In this document: piece after piece, positions 11,900 to 27,700 of the stretch
Position numbering within the stretch: position 1 is the first letter of the stretch
Layout: each line of letters opens with the position of its first letter
Source of the DNA: Helochares maculicollis
Lineage: Eukaryota; Arthropoda; Insecta; Coleoptera; Hydrophilidae
NCBI GenBank assembly: GCA_033557835.1
Contig: JAWQRO010000065.1
Coordinates: 1 to 64,000, forward strand
Direction: 5' to 3'
DNA: 64,000 nt
Program-made: the position numbers and the translations under genes
Notes under the pieces: generated by a model
What the model was told of the DNA's origin: nothing
What the model saw: the letters and a program-made list of their open reading frames with translations, nothing else
Databases searched by the model: none

Positions 11900-13060
11900 G
11901 AATGTAAAAACGAAACTGTTGCAGAGATAACAAACAGAACCAAAGATCATAGTCTATTGCTGTCAATGACTTTTGTTGATTATGAAAAAGACCACCTCAA
12001 TATTTCCTGTGGCAATGTTGTAACCCATAACAATACCAGGCAATGACAAAGCTTACATTGAAATCCTCAAAAACATACATGAAGCAGTAAAGGCCGAAGT
12101 GAAACTCCATGATCAATAATACGACCACCTTGTCATACATCTTTAGCAAGTGGGAAAATAAGGGAATAAACATTAATGGTGAGAGACCAAACAACCTTCG
12201 ATTCATAGATGACACAGTTCTTGTAGCGAATAATCTAAACAATTTCCAAAATGTAATGTAAGAGTTATTGTGCTGCCCGTCAGAAATTAAGCTTACAAAG
12301 ACAAAAGTAATGCCCAATTAATTTGAATCAGCTGTAGACGTCACCTTGAATGGAGTAATATCAGAACACGTTGACAAATCTGTTTACTTAGAGTTAAACA
12401 CAAGATGCTTGACGAGCATTTGGAAATAATTACACAATTTGGAATCCCAAATTATTCGATAATTAAAACGTAGTCTTTGATCAATGTATCTTATCGAGGT
12501 TTACAGATGGCTGGGAAACTTAGATTCTAGATGCAATCATTATACGGAAACTTCTCACTATCTAAAGAGCTATGAAAATAACCATCTTAGGAATTCTGCA
12601 GCGATAACAAAAAGAAAAGAAAGAACTAAAATGACACAAAGCCACTAAAATGACAATGGGGCCGACATATAATTAATGGACTACTGAAGAGACAAAACGC
12701 CATTAATGAATCATGTTGGCAGATGGGACTAAGACACTAGAAATCACTGGGTTTCGAATAGTATAGTAAATAATCATAACACTTGGAAAGATCTAATAGA
12801 GATATTCATAGTAAGATAAAAGAGCCACCGTGATGTTGGGCATTTACGTAAAAATACCAATAAAGTTCCCTCTGGAAAAACCTAAAATATTCGAAGATAC
12901 TTGAACAATATAGTTGGAAAAACAAATGAAGATCCCTATCATTGATAAGCAAAGAAAGAACACTGTTCAGAATTTGGAAAACAAGAAAGCTAAAGAGAAA
13001 AAATCTTGTGTATCTCAGTATAAGAGAATGGTCTCTCCATAGATTTATTCAAAGCAAGGG
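11900..13060 (+). mobile_element. Non-LTR retrotransposon fragment, reverse-transcriptase region, dead
   Basis: Plus-strand reading around 12166-12260 gives INGERPNNLRFIDDTVLVAN, matching the palm of LINE reverse transcriptases in which the catalytic box is normally F-x-D-D. Further on, VTLNGVISEHVDKSVYLE near 12330 fits the segment that usually follows, and the later stretch resembles the C-terminal region of the same proteins. Many stops and frameshifts are present. The 5' half of the element (endonuclease) is missing, as is usual for 5'-truncated LINEs. It is a different family from the LINE at 46044-49366. Confidence 0.65.
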
Positions 13061-13099
13061 GCTGTCAAAAATTAAGTTAACTATAGAGGCCCGCCCCTT

Positions 13100-16000
13100 A
13101 ATAGAAAATAATTCTATTTGACATTTTCAAAGAACTTAGTTTGTTGTTAGCCATACTTAACTTACATCTTAAAACAATATTTGACGTCAGTTTATAGAAG
13201 ATTAAAGCAGGCCAGGATAGGGCATGACAGAGCATAGAATAGCTTCAACAAATGCTAAAGGATAACTTTAGTATCATTATATTGCAAGTAAAAAACAACT
13301 CTTGTCCCTTTAGACCAAATTCACACTTTGCAGTGTTCTATGTAGATGCTAGTGGTATTTCTTATAAATTTCATTGTTCTTCTATACCATTATTTCTGTA
13401 GCACTTGTTTTATATCTACTCTGATCAAGGGGCAAACTAGATTACAAAAATGATCATAAATGAATGATCCAAATTAGTCCACAGCAAAAAAGTGACATTC
13501 GACAAGCAGATTTCATGTTTATATTATTCTGCAAACATGTTTCGTCAAATAGATATTTATAAGAAAAAGGCACATGTTATATATATATTTTTATTCAAAA
13601 TTAAATAATAAACTACATACATGGTAGAATATATTCACAAACAAATACTTTCTCGTGAGAATATTACATACAAAATACTAAACTACCCATTGGAATGTAT
13701 ACAGTACACATAGAATTTGCAATTTCAAACATTTACATACACAAATTTCATCTTAGTAGCATAATGCTGTTTCAATTTTAATTAAATGACACATGAAACT
13801 CCAAGAGGTGCTTTACTTCAGTTGTTAGTTTTTAAAAGCAGCATTGTTATTTACTTTGAAATTCCAATGAAAAAATTTATGTTAGTAAGTACAAAGCCAT
13901 CAAGAGCAAATTTTAAATGTGAGTACCTTAAATGGAAAATTTTATAATGATTTGTACTTTCCAGTTTGCATAAGTTAGATACATTTTAATGTGTTGCATT
14001 GGCACTAGGAATAAATATGAATGAATTGTTAATATTGATTGTTCCACAACTATTAAATGACTAATTTAAATCATGTATTTCTTCAGTGAAAATTGATTTT
14101 AAATTGATGACTGAACATATGAAATATTAGGTCAACAGTTTAGAAGTTTCAAACCTATAATAATCGATTAGCTCACAATTATACCAAATAAATCAAGTCT
14201 AAACCTTTAGACGATCAGCTTTAAAAATAATTACTGCAACTATTTTGACATTTTATTACTTTGAAACAATAAAACCAAATAGTTTTTTTATAACATACAA
14301 ACACTCTATGCACTATTTATATTTTTCTCAAATATAATATTAGGCATGTAAGTAAAAATAGTAAAAAATATTACTTCAAAAATAGTAATTGTATTGAGGA
14401 ACATTTTGTTTATGCCATTAAAGTGCATTATATTAGTTGTGTTTACAGTTTAGTGCCTATGAAATTTGTTTGCAATTATTTAAAAATTAGGCTAGCACAT
14501 ATAAACATTTTTAGCAAATTAAAAAACTTTAAATTAGTGTACCAAAATGATAGTACAAATTCCGGGGTTTTGGCTTTGTGAACTCACTTTCTCATAAATA
14601 ACATATCTTAAGAACAGTTCAGGCATTTTCTTTGGTACCCTTTGTTTATATTTCCTCTAATAAACATAAAATAATACAATTACATATCTATATGGTAATG
14701 GAATATACACTTTGCTAACCTATTTATGTACAATATATATATTTATAAATAAATACAAACAGTTAAAATAAATTATCAATAAAAATAATTATCACTTTTT
14801 AATCACTTGATATAGAAAATGAAAATTGCATTTTGAGAATGCATTTTAAAATGATTTAATACTAAAAGGGCAGTTATTAAATAGATACATTTACAGTTTA
14901 AAGCCGCAAGTATAATGCACAATTTCGTAAATCATTTTAAGGTAACTATAGCCACTATATTTGAAGAAACAATGTTGGACTTACATACTTGCACATTATA
15001 CTTGAAAATAAAATTATTATAGAAATATGATGCTACGAATATTGTAAGAAAATGTAATTATTTAGTATGTATCCAATAGTCCGATATTGAATAAACTGAA
15101 AACCATTAATTGATGTATGCACGGTGAGTAATTTTAGTTTAACCGAGTCTTTTTGTGAACAGGCGCAATAGTAGTATTTTTCAGTTACCTCTTAAAACCT
15201 AGTAAATATTAAGTAAACAGTCGGATATTTTCTAAGAGTCAACATATGTACGTTGAAGAGCGGTTTGTAAAACTACTGCTCGTTAGTTGATAAAGTTTTT
15301 GAATCATTTCAACCGGATTTGGGGGTTTCTTTAAACGCTCTTAGGCCAACGATTTTCCTTAGAAATTATTGAACGATAAAAATTATGCAATTTTTGCATT
15401 TACATATCAAGCTTAATATTTTTGGATTTCATATAATCTTAAAGAACTATTTATATATCTACTCTACCTATCTACTGTCTGTCTTCTCCCACGTTCCTGA
15501 GAGGCGAAAATTTGGCATTGATTATTGGATCATTGGTATATTATCGTTTGTTGTTTCTCATAGATGCGTCTAAAAGTGAGAATAGAAATTTATAATGGCT
15601 ATTTAATTAACACTAATTACAATTAAAGTACAAGTTACTAAAAAAAAAAGATGTAAACGTGGATGCTTAAATGATTTATCGATTGGAAAAGCACCGACAT
15701 ACCTTTGCATTTCCACTTTTTATTTATGTTAATTACAAATGAAATCATTTTAAAAATATATTATTTTTATGTTAGTAACAGAACAATAAATTTACCCAAA
15801 GTGTTCCTGGTTTGTTCTACTCGTTTAAAGAATATATTTACTGGATACTTAAGTAGCTGTAAAAGTAAGAAAACAGGGAATCGCTATGGTTTTTCTATAA
15901 ATAAATTAACGATCCTCCACCATAAAATCTATGGTTTTAGTAAATTTGGTGATATGTAGAAAACATCTATTCAAAGATGATAAAATAATTTGTTCACTAA

Positions 16001-17080
16001 TGACAAGTATAAGTTATTAACAAAGTAAAGAAGTTAAAGAGAAAGTAGTCAGCATGGATTAAGTGAGCTTTATGAAGTAATGTATCCAGAGTGACTATTC
16101 AAATGGTAGAAAGGACAAAAATGATCTGAATTTCAATGCAAATATATGTTTGACTTTTGTCCAAATATTTATTTGGCTTCGTTTCTTACATTGAAAGAAT
16201 ATAACTGAGTCACATAAATAAATAGGTAAAACAATCTTTTACAAAATGTTCTTTAGTCTTAATCGTGGTACCATCTTGGATACGACAAATGTATTAAAAC
16301 GATTAGGTACATCCAGCCTAGAAGATGTATTTAAGCCTGACCATTTCTAAGCCAGAAGAAGCAGAAATAATATAGAGAAGAACTACATAAAATAAGTAAC
16401 TGCAATCAATAGAACATAAATGCAAATATTAAGAACTTATAGGCACTTACCTTATAAATTGAGAAAAAGAAATAATTTATTTAAATTAATTAATAAGCTC
16501 ATTAATAGTTATAAATATGCAAGTATCCTCTTAGTTTGCTTAAGTTAAGTCAACAAGTGTTGTTGAATATAAGAAATTTTGGCCTTTTGTAATAGTTGAA
16601 TATTTTGATAAATCTACTAGCAGAATTGCCTTTTTTCTAGTACTATACTTATCACTCGAAATAATTGCAGGTTTTGTTTTTTTATAGATAAAACTCTCTT
16701 CAATTAAAAACAAGCTAGTACTAAGTCAACATTAAAAAAATAGTAAATAAGTGATTTTTATGGTTAAGTAATATAAAAGTAGTTTAATTTAACAAGGAAA
16801 AAGCATCATATTTTAATAATTTAAAATTGGCGTTGTTTGCTCCAATATCTAAACGAATTAAAAAGAAAAAAATTTAATGCAATCATTAAGTAATTTATAG
16901 AAAACTGTTTTATTACATCAATGCTTTTCAACATTTTTCTTGACACAACCCCTGACCCTTCGCTTTTTTTTTTCATGTTACAAATATTCCGTCTGTACAA
17001 CATGTTTATGCGCTTTCATAATTAATTGACTGTTCATTTATTTGGTGAGCGCAGGTGATTGAAGTGATTTGTAATATTTG
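13100..17080. other. Gene-poor AT-rich DNA
   Basis: No conserved exon was found. A minus-strand AATAAA (reverse complement at 13590-13595) could be a distal poly(A) signal for the kinase gene that ends at 24710, but that would need a very long 3' UTR and is only a possibility. Confidence 0.35.
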
Positions 17081-17082
17081 AA

Positions 17083-18770
17083 AATGGTTAAATTCCCGAA
17101 AAGATTGACAGAGCCATCAAGCTCCATCAGAAGTTATGGAACAAAAGCAAAGAAAAATCGTGTTTATGATGACAATTATTTGAAATTCGAGCTTATTATG
17201 ATTGACGATTTACTTTGAAACTTTATCAAGAGAAAGTAAGAAGCCATCAAAGTTTGCACATCATCTCAATACAAAACATTCAAATGAAAAAATAAACGTG
17301 TGGAATTTTTTTAAAGAAAATGAAAAGTTTTTCAGCCCCAAAAAACTATTATAATCTATCCTAAATGAGAGTGTTGCTTGCTAGTTATCCGGTAACTCTT
17401 CATGTGGCTAAAGCAGGAAAACCTTACACTATTGCAAAACATTTAATTTTACCAGCGGTTTTAGATGTAGCGTAGATTATGTGTTGGCAAAGATGAGTTC
17501 GAAAAGCTCAAAAGTGTACCTCTCTCTGACAATACTATTGAGCACAGGATAACTGATATGGCGATTGATTTTCGAGATCAAGCCATAGAAAAATAAAAGT
17601 AATTTTGTCTTTGCAATTTGATGAATCTATGGATATTGCTGATTGTGCACAGTTTGTAGCTTTGGTGTGTTTTAAATCCAATGAAAAATTAATGGAAGAA
17701 ATACAATTTTGAGCACTGCCCTCAAATACTAGAGACGAGTGTTTGCATAACATGTTCCTTGAAGCTACGCAACATACGAATACCGATTGAACAAAAAATG
17801 CATTGTTATTTTTAGTGATGGAGGAACAGCCATTACTGATGGGAACAGTGGATTTTTTGCTAGACTGAAAGTAGAAATGTCAAATGCTTATTGGATGCAT
17901 TGAGTGTTCCATTGTGAAGCTCTTGCAGCTGAAACGTTGCCACAGGAATTCAGTCGAGTTTGAAATATTGTAAATTCCATTAAAGGAAAAGCATTACAGA
18001 CACGATTGCTTCAAATTATTTGTGAAGATATGGGGGCGCACAAGATTTACCCCACAGACGTTTGGTAGTTGTCAAGAGGCAAAGAAATGATGAGAGTTAC
18101 GGAACTCCGAGCTAAACTTTTAATATATTTACAGCAAGCCAAGTCAGAATACAGAATTTATTTGTGACCCAGAATTTCTTTTGAGATAAGGTTTTCTTCC
18201 TGACCCAATGTGAGCATTTAAATATCTTAAATAAGTATTCAAGGGCTGGATGAAAATGTCATCACAAAAAAATTGACTTGTGATCATCGTCGATAAATCA
18301 AAACAGCTTTGATTCATTTTCTTCAACACAGTTTTTTATTGAAGAAGTCGAGTGTGATACATATAAAGGCATCTCTGGTATGAAAATGGTGTTAGATAAT
18401 TTGAAAGAAGGATTGTGTCCATACTTCTCTGTGCAAGAGATATCGGAAATCAGTGAGTAAAGGTGGATCTTGAATCAGTTTTTACCTGCAACTATAAATG
18501 AGGTAACTTTGGCAACTAAGCAAAAAGAAAATCTGCTGGACTTATCTGCCAATGGGATATTACACTTGGAATTCAAGTCTGCCATTTTAGGTACCTTTTG
18601 GGTAAATAATTGTCACCTTGTGTCAGTGCGAGTTGACATTTTCATCAATGGGCCAAATAAAAAGTAAGCAAAGAAATCGCTTAAATTTGGAAAACGACAA
18701 TTCTCAATGGAGAAAAAATTGATCCACGATGGAAAAAGTTGATCAATCAACAGTATTTTATTTTTTTGTA
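17083..18770 (+). mobile_element. hAT-type transposase relic (ZBED/SCAND3-like)
   Basis: Plus-strand fragments in shifting frames match the domesticated-looking hAT transposase group often annotated as ZBED5 or SCAND3-like: KKNRVYDDNYLKFEL near 17150, HVAKAGKPYTIAKHLILPAV near 17400, then SLQFDESMDIADCAQFVALV near 17610, and a C-terminal region around 18470-18660. Stops and frameshifts interrupt every segment, so no protein is made. Terminal repeats were not identified, and the outer limits are approximate. Confidence 0.7.
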
Positions 18771-18779
18771 TTAACGTTT

Positions 18780-21700
18780 AGGAGTATATTCTTTTTATTA
18801 ATATTTTTTTTTAAACTATTGATTTTATTTACATCTGGTAGTTCGCTCGACCTCTCGTGATCTCCCTATAGAAGCTTCTGAGAAAACGAAAACTCGTTTG
18901 TCATTATTGTTAGGTAAACTATATAATGAAAATTATTTGTTTAATTAAAATGCTTAAACTTAATGAAAAGTTATTCTTGTTAATTGGTTCTTTCTTAATT
19001 ATCCAATTATTTTAGTTTAGGAAAAATGTGTCCGTGACCATTTGATGTTACTTACATTGGTCTGCAGATTTATTCAAGCAGTTTTGATAATTATCTATTA
19101 GCACCAAATAGGTATTTGACTTACAAGGTGTGCATATATAAACTCATGTATCTCTAGTAGTATAAATTAAAAAAGTAAGGGCATCATTGTAAAAACTGAC
19201 AAATTCTGATTGCTGCCTACATCGATAAAAGTATATTAGTCATTCGTTGCACTTCATCATCCTTCAGCATCACAAACACCATATAATAAACATGCAATCC
19301 TTACTCACAATTTGAATCTCATGCAACCAACTGAGCTTTTTGAAATCATTCTGTTTCATAGCAAGCGCATAAAACTGGCGCAAAAGCAATGCCACAGCAT
19401 GTTCAGTAACAAGAGTTTTAGAGGAGAAAGTAGGTTGCAGTATAAACTTTTAATGCACTGCTATGGTAGCAATTATCGATATTGAGTGACGTACATAAAA
19501 ATTCTTTGTATTGTGCATCGTTATGTAGAGCACCTGCCATAGAATAATTGAAATCACTAAAATATAATTAAACATTTATTCCTATTAGAAATTGTCGCTA
19601 TTAATTACCAGTACCAAATTTTGGTAATTAAAAAGTACTATGTAAAGTGATTACATTGTTTCAGCCTTTGAATAAACTTTTTGCGTAATATTTTAATTGA
19701 TATCAAATAATCTTGCATGCAAAACTATACTTACTGCATGTTGGATTTAGGGTACTAATCTACAAATAACTATGGAAATCTTGAAATATTTTATATTTTA
19801 AAAGCGAACTTTAAGCATTCAAAAAAACCAATGAATATTAGAAATATGTACTATTTGTAATTTCTAACATTTCCGATATAAAAAATTCGTCTCGCCAACA
19901 AATATGAAGCATTTTTGTAAAAAAGTTTCACAATCCAATGAGTCTGATGAACTCATTCAATGTTGAACTTTTTTCTTTAATTTGTAACTATAGACTATAA
20001 GTAATAAGTAACACACTAGCTACATATTGTTTTACAAATATATGCACATATACCTGAGCAGTATTTTACAAAATTTTAACATGTTACAAATTAAAACCAC
20101 CCCTAAGGACGGTTTTAATAGAATATTAATAGATGAATGCAAAATTATTGGAAAAGACTACCGCTGAATGTTCCGCTATCTATTTATATTTCTTCTTTAC
20201 ACAATGAATAATTCTAACTAACCATTTTCCAATAATTTTGAACTCGGCCACTTAATTATTTTGTTGTCAATTTATTTGGCAAATTTACATTAATTACTGT
20301 AAATTGCTTCGGTCTTGTTATTATTACACTTACAAAATATGAATGTAATTTACAAATATTTTAACAATAACATTGAATATACAAATGTACCATATTACTA
20401 ATAACTTCAGTCATAGTATTGCAAAACATTTTTAATGTGTATGTGCTAATATGTTACAATGCAGTACTATATAATGTGGTACCTACAAAAAAATTAAAAT
20501 ACGTCTAAAATACTGACTATACAAATAAGAATCAATTAGTTTCATATATTGAACATTACAACTTAATCTTAGAAATAATACTAATAGAAAACTATTCCAA
20601 AAGTTTTGCCGCTAGTTTCAAGTAAACAATTATTAACTTTCGCTTACTAAAAACGAAATTAAATCTTCAAAATAATCTAAGCTATTGATATGTATCCATG
20701 AAACAATATAGCTTAATATTTTACCTAATAATGTTGATCTGCAAATTTTTAATCATAACTTGGCAAGGATAGATCACATTTCTGTTATCTAAAGAGCACA
20801 TTCTACAATGAACAGGATTGGGGTTCTTATAAAATTTATCAAAATGTATGCAAGTAAAGTACATTCAGAGGAGGTAAATTGCAGTCAACATTTCACTAAT
20901 TAAAATGAAAAATAAATTGCAAGTAGGATAACAATTTAAATAAGTCAGTCTTTAATGTAAAATTAAATTATATCTAGTAGCTAATTCTCATTAATATGGG
21001 CTAAATCAAATGAATCAAAAAACTCAATACCAAAATAGTAATGACGATATGTATCTAAAAAATATTTCCAAATATACATTTATATTTCTAAATGCAGAGC
21101 AAATTGTAATACACTACCAAGTCCCATTTAAAATATAGATATATACATTAACGATTCGAAAATTAGTTAATTTTTTCACCTAAATTATATAAATAAAATT
21201 TACAGTTTAAATAAATAAAACATATGAGATATATACATATATAAAGCTATTACGAAAACCATATGTACAACACTAATTAGGATATTAAAAAATAAATAAA
21301 TTGATCTACAGTATACACATATGATTGTAAAAAAGATTCATTTTATTGCATATTTTTTACCTAATTATTCGAAATTAAGATCAACATTATGTATAAGTAC
21401 ATCATTGTACTTATTTTAGAAGGAATGTTTTTACAATAAAAGTAAAATAATTATTTACATAATTTCTTTACAATTAAAAGGCGTTTACAATTTTGGTTTT
21501 ATTTCTAATTGCTTATTGCTAATCTTCCCACTCGACATAATATATACGTTTTATAGTCTAAAAATAAATAAGTTTATTTTAAAAACAGTAATTGCAAAAG
21601 TATACCATATTAAACATTAATAGTAATAATGATCATTATTTTGTGGTTTGCGATTTACGGAAGACGGCCCTTTGGTAAGAGTGGATTGAATTGGTTATAA

Positions 21701-24700
21701 GGAATTGTAGATTGTTTGTGCCACTCAAATGAAAACAATTTGTTCTGTGATTGTTTTCTTTGCAGAGTAAGCAGTAAGCAAAGTACAAACAATTATTATA
21801 ATCACTTTCAAAGTTGTTGCAAGTAAATGATGTTCTAAAAATCATGAAGAATTAATAGCATAAGCAATTACAAAAAAACCTGTGTTAATACACACAAAAT
21901 CAACGTACTACTCATGAATCACAGTCTGGATGACAAAGTTATAATATTTGACTTTAGGAAATGAATGAATTGTGCAATCAACATATTGAATAATAACTAA
22001 AAGTATCTAAAATAATAGGCCACGAGATGTATGAGACAATATTATCGTGGTAAGTCTACAGCAAAATGTAAAATATTGTAAAAATTGTAATTTTTCCAAA
22101 CACACTTGAAAGTTTTTTGTAGTAAATATTGTTTACATATGTTTCCGATATATACAATCTGCACTGTAACTTCGTTCATAAGATTCTTAAGGAATTTACT
22201 TATATGAAGGAATATATTATGATGAAAATAGCTGGATAATTCACTACGAAATTTACAAACACCAACGTTACTGAAGCAGTTTTACATAATGAGACATTTT
22301 AGGTTATAGGCAGATTTTTATCCGAAATTAAATGTTGTACAAAAATTTTACCTCAAATGAAGCAGCTTAACTGAGTAGTTTTCATAGAGAAGGTCATGAT
22401 ATTCAAATAAACAGCTGAATTGGGAATTTATTTTGGGTATTCCAATATTGAAAATATGCAGATATTAATTAATTGGTATCGAAATTAATATATTTTTGGT
22501 TTGAAGCTGTTCATAATATACTAGATTTGTAATGATAAATGAACCATGTGATTTTCAGTGATTTGCTTTTAATGCAATAGTCCATCAATATGCTTCCTTC
22601 GAAGGCTTTGACATCTACCTATGGTTTGCATTCAACTGAATGTTTCACCTCTAAAAAATGTTACTTAAAAATTGTTGAAATTAGTGGGAACATTTATCTT
22701 ACTTTTCAATTTTTATAAGGGAAGTATTCCCAAAAATTAAATGTCAGTTAGTATTTAACATCACAAATTTGACAGCAACTTTAAAATTTATAGGCTAGTG
22801 TTTAGAGTATGTATAGTACAACATATTTTGTTATATTTACATTATAATTTATTACTCCAGTAATATTTTTGCAAAGGTTAAACTAAATTTGATGGAGCAC
22901 AACAAAGAAAAGAGCCTTTTGCCAACCAGGAGATCTTAGTCAATTTGTTTCATACTAATTAATTGGTTATAAATATACATATTAATAATATAACCTCACC
23001 TGTCATTTATTTTTTCGGTACGGAATATTTTCACCACAAATTAATAGCTGTTAGCAAACTTTGGTTTAAATTTTCACCTCTTGGATGTAACATGAACATT
23101 TAAAGAATTAATTATAAAGTTAGCGCAAATATTGACAGAATTACTGCACTACAAAACAGTTGCAAAACATTTCTATGAGAATCCATTGGCTATTAAGTAA
23201 TTCTTCGTTAGATATATAAACCTCAATAGGCTTCTATGGCAAGAATATATTTCAATTGATTTGCAACACAAAGGAAAATGTTTTGAAATTCCAACTTTAT
23301 AGAATAAATATATAGTCAAATTACAAATAAATTTCAGATAGAATAATTTTCAAATCAATAGTAACATTCAGTATTTTCTATGCAATGTTGTTATATAAAG
23401 CAAAAAATTTGTTATGCAATTTTTTGGATAAATATTTGTTGTAAAATTGAAACACATAATGTGAAGTTTTGAATTAAACTATTTGTTAATTTGACTTACA
23501 TATGATATAATTTTTATATACAGTGTTGGCTTTATTATACACATTATTTTGAGGATTAGTAAATGTAATACTACTTCATGATTCACCATTCAATTTAAAT
23601 ACGCATTTTATTTTATCGTAAATCTAAAATTATGTTATGACTGATTTTTCACAAATAAATTTTAGTAGTCGTACCTGATTCATTAGATTTAGAAAATGAA
23701 CTAATAGCTTATACTTCTATTCCAAAGATGTGACTGAGCATGTTTCATGCCATGAATTATATATTTTTTGTGGCAAAAGTTCTCCTATTTCTATTCTTAT
23801 ATTACTAAATTAACTCATCTTCTAATTTAGTTCGGGCTACAATATATACTTAAAGTAGCATACAAACCAAAAGAAGCATTTACCACAATGTGTTTATTTT
23901 TTTACTTTTGTATATATAGCTCAATTTCATTGTGCTACTTGCCACAGTCAGCATATTGCATTACTGTAAAGGATTTTTTTTTTATTCTCCGTGTTTTGTA
24001 TTTAATAATTTTGTGTCGAACAATAGCTGTTATATCATCTTCTCTGCCAATTATTACAACATTTGATGATGTGAGAATGTTAGTATAATTATAATGAATA
24101 TAAGGTGTTTATATACCATTATATACATACTAAATTTTCAAATAATTTAGGTGCAGACTTTAAAACTCCAGGAATTTCAATAATCCATAACCTTTATTTA
24201 CAATAAAAAGGGGATAAAATACCATATTAACAATTTTGCATATAGTATAGCAATATACGAATTTCATGGTATTGTGGTAAAAGTCTTAGATTAAATTATA
24301 TAAATGCTGCTTTGATAATTTTGTATTATTATAAAAATATACAAAGTTTTGTAGAATTATAATATACCCAATTCAGCAAGATAAAACAGGGCTCCCTTCC
24401 AAGTGTAATAATGATGACAATGTAAAATGACCATATGGTGACATTAACGACTATCAATTTGTAGCTAATTACAGAAACACTATCATGGTATTTGCTAGTT
24501 AATCAATAAAAAATGTGAAAAAATCATTTGATTATGACTTTTGTAGCTTGAAGTCAAATATTGTAACAATATCAATTCTTACACATTACTAAGCAAGCAC
24601 ATGATCACAAAAAAATATCTTCTTAACATCAGAACAATTCCTTAAAAATAGGATGATGTATGATATATAGATCAGTGTGCTATTACACCATCAAAATGGT
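18780..24700. other. Long gene-free AT-rich stretch downstream of PIP5K
   Basis: No convincing coding exon, transposon end or RNA gene was seen in nearly 6 kb. The first part on the minus strand after the kinase stop at 24710 must be its 3' UTR, but the length of that UTR cannot be told from sequence alone. Confidence 0.4.
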
Positions 24701-24709
24701 AGGCGAAGT

Positions 24710-27700
24710 TTACTTGTAATCATGCTCCACTCTGCTCTTGAGGTGTTCCTGATCATCGAGTCCAAAAAGCAAGCGAAAACAGATTTCATACGTCAGTGTA
24801 CACAGTAAATGTTAGTCAATTAAAATAAAGAAGAAGCCAAAAATATAACTTCCTTGTTATCGTTAATAAATAATACAGTTTAGAAAAAAGCAAAATCAAT
24901 AGCAAAATTATATTGTGATGTATTATTAGTATGTAAAATGGTTTCAATGGTTTCGATTATATTTTCAGTTGATTTAATGAGATATTGAAATGAAAAATGT
25001 AGCTATTAAAAGAGTGCAATAATAATAATTGACGTTGTGGTAAAAGTAATGATTTTTTAGCATTCCAATGGCTATTAAATTAACTGATATTTTAACTTTT
25101 TTTTGTAACATCCATACATCACAATATAAATACAATTAAAAGAAAATAACTCACAAATAAGATATAAAAATCAATCAACTACAGAAAAAAACTGACTAAT
25201 GACATTTATATATTTATTTATACATTTATTGTACTAAGTTCATTAATAAAAGCAAAACAATTAATAATAAAATAATAAAAACTCAATAAGCAATTGACAA
25301 CAAAGAAATAATAAAGCTCAGGAAATATGTAAATATATCATATATTATTCTTCATATTCATGCTTTGAAGATATTCCTAATCAGCACATACCTACTAAAT
25401 GATGGCAGTAAAGTTAATACCGGTTAAAGATTCTATACTTGCACGATAATGACGATATGGTCTGACATGCAACTACTAATCCAAATATAGTAACTAATTT
25501 GTTATGTTCTATGTTAGTAGTATTCCAATAGAAAAGTCACTCATCACTACTACAGAGCATATTAATACCTACATAGAATTTACTAATCACAAGTAGAGGG
25601 TATTATAGTCCTTCAACATACTTCTTGATTGATATTAATTTTCAAATGTCTATTTATGTTCATTTATGAATCATTCATGTATTGCTGGTAGTGCAATTAA
25701 AATAGAATGAGTGTAAATGTTTTATGAGTTCTCGTTTGAAAATTTCATTATATATGGTTGCCAAGCATGCAATTTCTTAGCTAATGAAAAATACTCCAAG
25801 AATTAAAATAAATAAGAATGAGACAACACAAAAAGATTCAACTGTGTACACAGACGAGCTATAAGAATTCATGTGCTAGAAAAATTGTACAATGTCTACA
25901 TAATAGACAATTATTCAAGAGATCCAATAAAAAGACTGAAAAATTATATGGAAGCGAAAAAAATGTATTCTAGTCAACACTTGAATAATTCTCTAAAGAG
26001 TGTAATAACAACCGATTTACAGATTGTAATCAGTTTTATTAATGATATGAATGTAAAGTCATTTCAACACATATGAAATATCACTTTAAATTGCAATTTT
26101 CACTATAGCTATATCAAATCAGATTTTACTAAATGATTATATAGAAATTGGATTTTCGCAATCAATAACTTTAAATTTTAAATCAAAAATATAGTAATAA
26201 ATATTAATATTTGTTTTAAAATGTTCATGCATTGTTTAAAAAATGTCATGCATTTACTGTAACGGTTGCATCACTAGTGATTTGCAAAATTAATTATATG
26301 ACAGTTCATTTATGTAAGTGTTGAAATGAATGTTAAATAACAAATCTGCAGCTAATGAATTTTTATATGATTCTAATACTGAGCCTCTACAACTACATCA
26401 CTAGAAATTTGCAGCTTACTTAGAAACAGATTTGTTTTGATGAAATTTGTGCGTTAGCTGTTTATGAAACACAAGGGTTAAATGCTTGGCTTGAATTTTT
26501 CTTAATTGTAAAATCAATCTATGGTTTAGAACTCACCATCTCTGTTGTAAGGCAATTGATCGCATGTTCCACAGTTTTCTTATGATGACCAGATGACACC
26601 GTAGATGTGTTCGACCCTTGCCTTAGGGGTGTAGTGGGACAGCCTGCGTACATGTCTTTTCCTTAGCTACTTTTACACTCTTGCTATATAAGTTCAATTT
26701 TTATGTCCACGTAGTTAATCTTATGTCATACGTGAAACAGTAAGCACGTTAACTGCCTTCAGTATTGTAAACTTATCTCCTAAAATTATTGAATCGGATT
26801 AAAGATATTTACTTTTGGTAATGCATGTTGCCCATTTTAGAATTTTGCGTTCTGAAGGTACATAACATATGGCAGTTATCGTACAATATAAAAATTGTAC
26901 TTCAATTATTTCTTTTTGATTTTAATTCCACAAATCACGTTAAGCAAGACGTTTCAATAATATTAAACCAAATTAGAGTATGTGAGTAGCAAAAAAATTC
27001 AATATTAACTATAGGTTGCAATATTATCAAAAAGTCTTAATATATCAATGGTTAATTTTAAGAATTAAACAGCTCACAAATACAAGATTAGTCTTATTGA
27101 TTATTCCTTATACTTATTTTACAATAGTTGGATATTTGAGAAATTAAACATTACACAGTTTGGCAATAGCTTGTGTAATATATAGTATGTTACTTATTGA
27201 AAGTAAGGCATCTTAAGTTTATATTAAAAAGTAACATTGTGAAAGAAATCAAATGAGAGACAATGAAAAAAAAGTATGAAAAGTGCAAGATAGGGTGCTA
27301 GCAAGTATAATCAATAATCTAATCTATGTTCAAACAGTAAACAATGAAACCATGCAAAACTTCTGATTTGTCACTTACCCATATCACCACTACTGGAAGA
27401 TTCTGTGAAGGAAGGAGTTCCTTCCGTCCAAGTGGGAGTCGATCCTTCGACTGATGCTGGGGGTGTCCATGCTAAGCCTCTCGAATGACTCGAGTGACCA
27501 GCACCTGAACTGCCCGATTCTACACTTAAAGATGACTTGTTTTCAGCCCTAGATTCCAATCGAATGTCAGTTATACTGCAAGAAAATTTGAGGATTTATT
27601 TCTAATTCCGACTTTAGTTTTGAACTACTATTAGGTACTCCATTTGCTTTCTAAACACAACAAATGGGTTAAACGGAGAAACAGTAGCAAACTAAGCTTA

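Noticed and set aside
11997..12317. 106-codon minus ORF
   Set aside because: Antisense to the reverse-transcriptase fragment, which is the better explanation.
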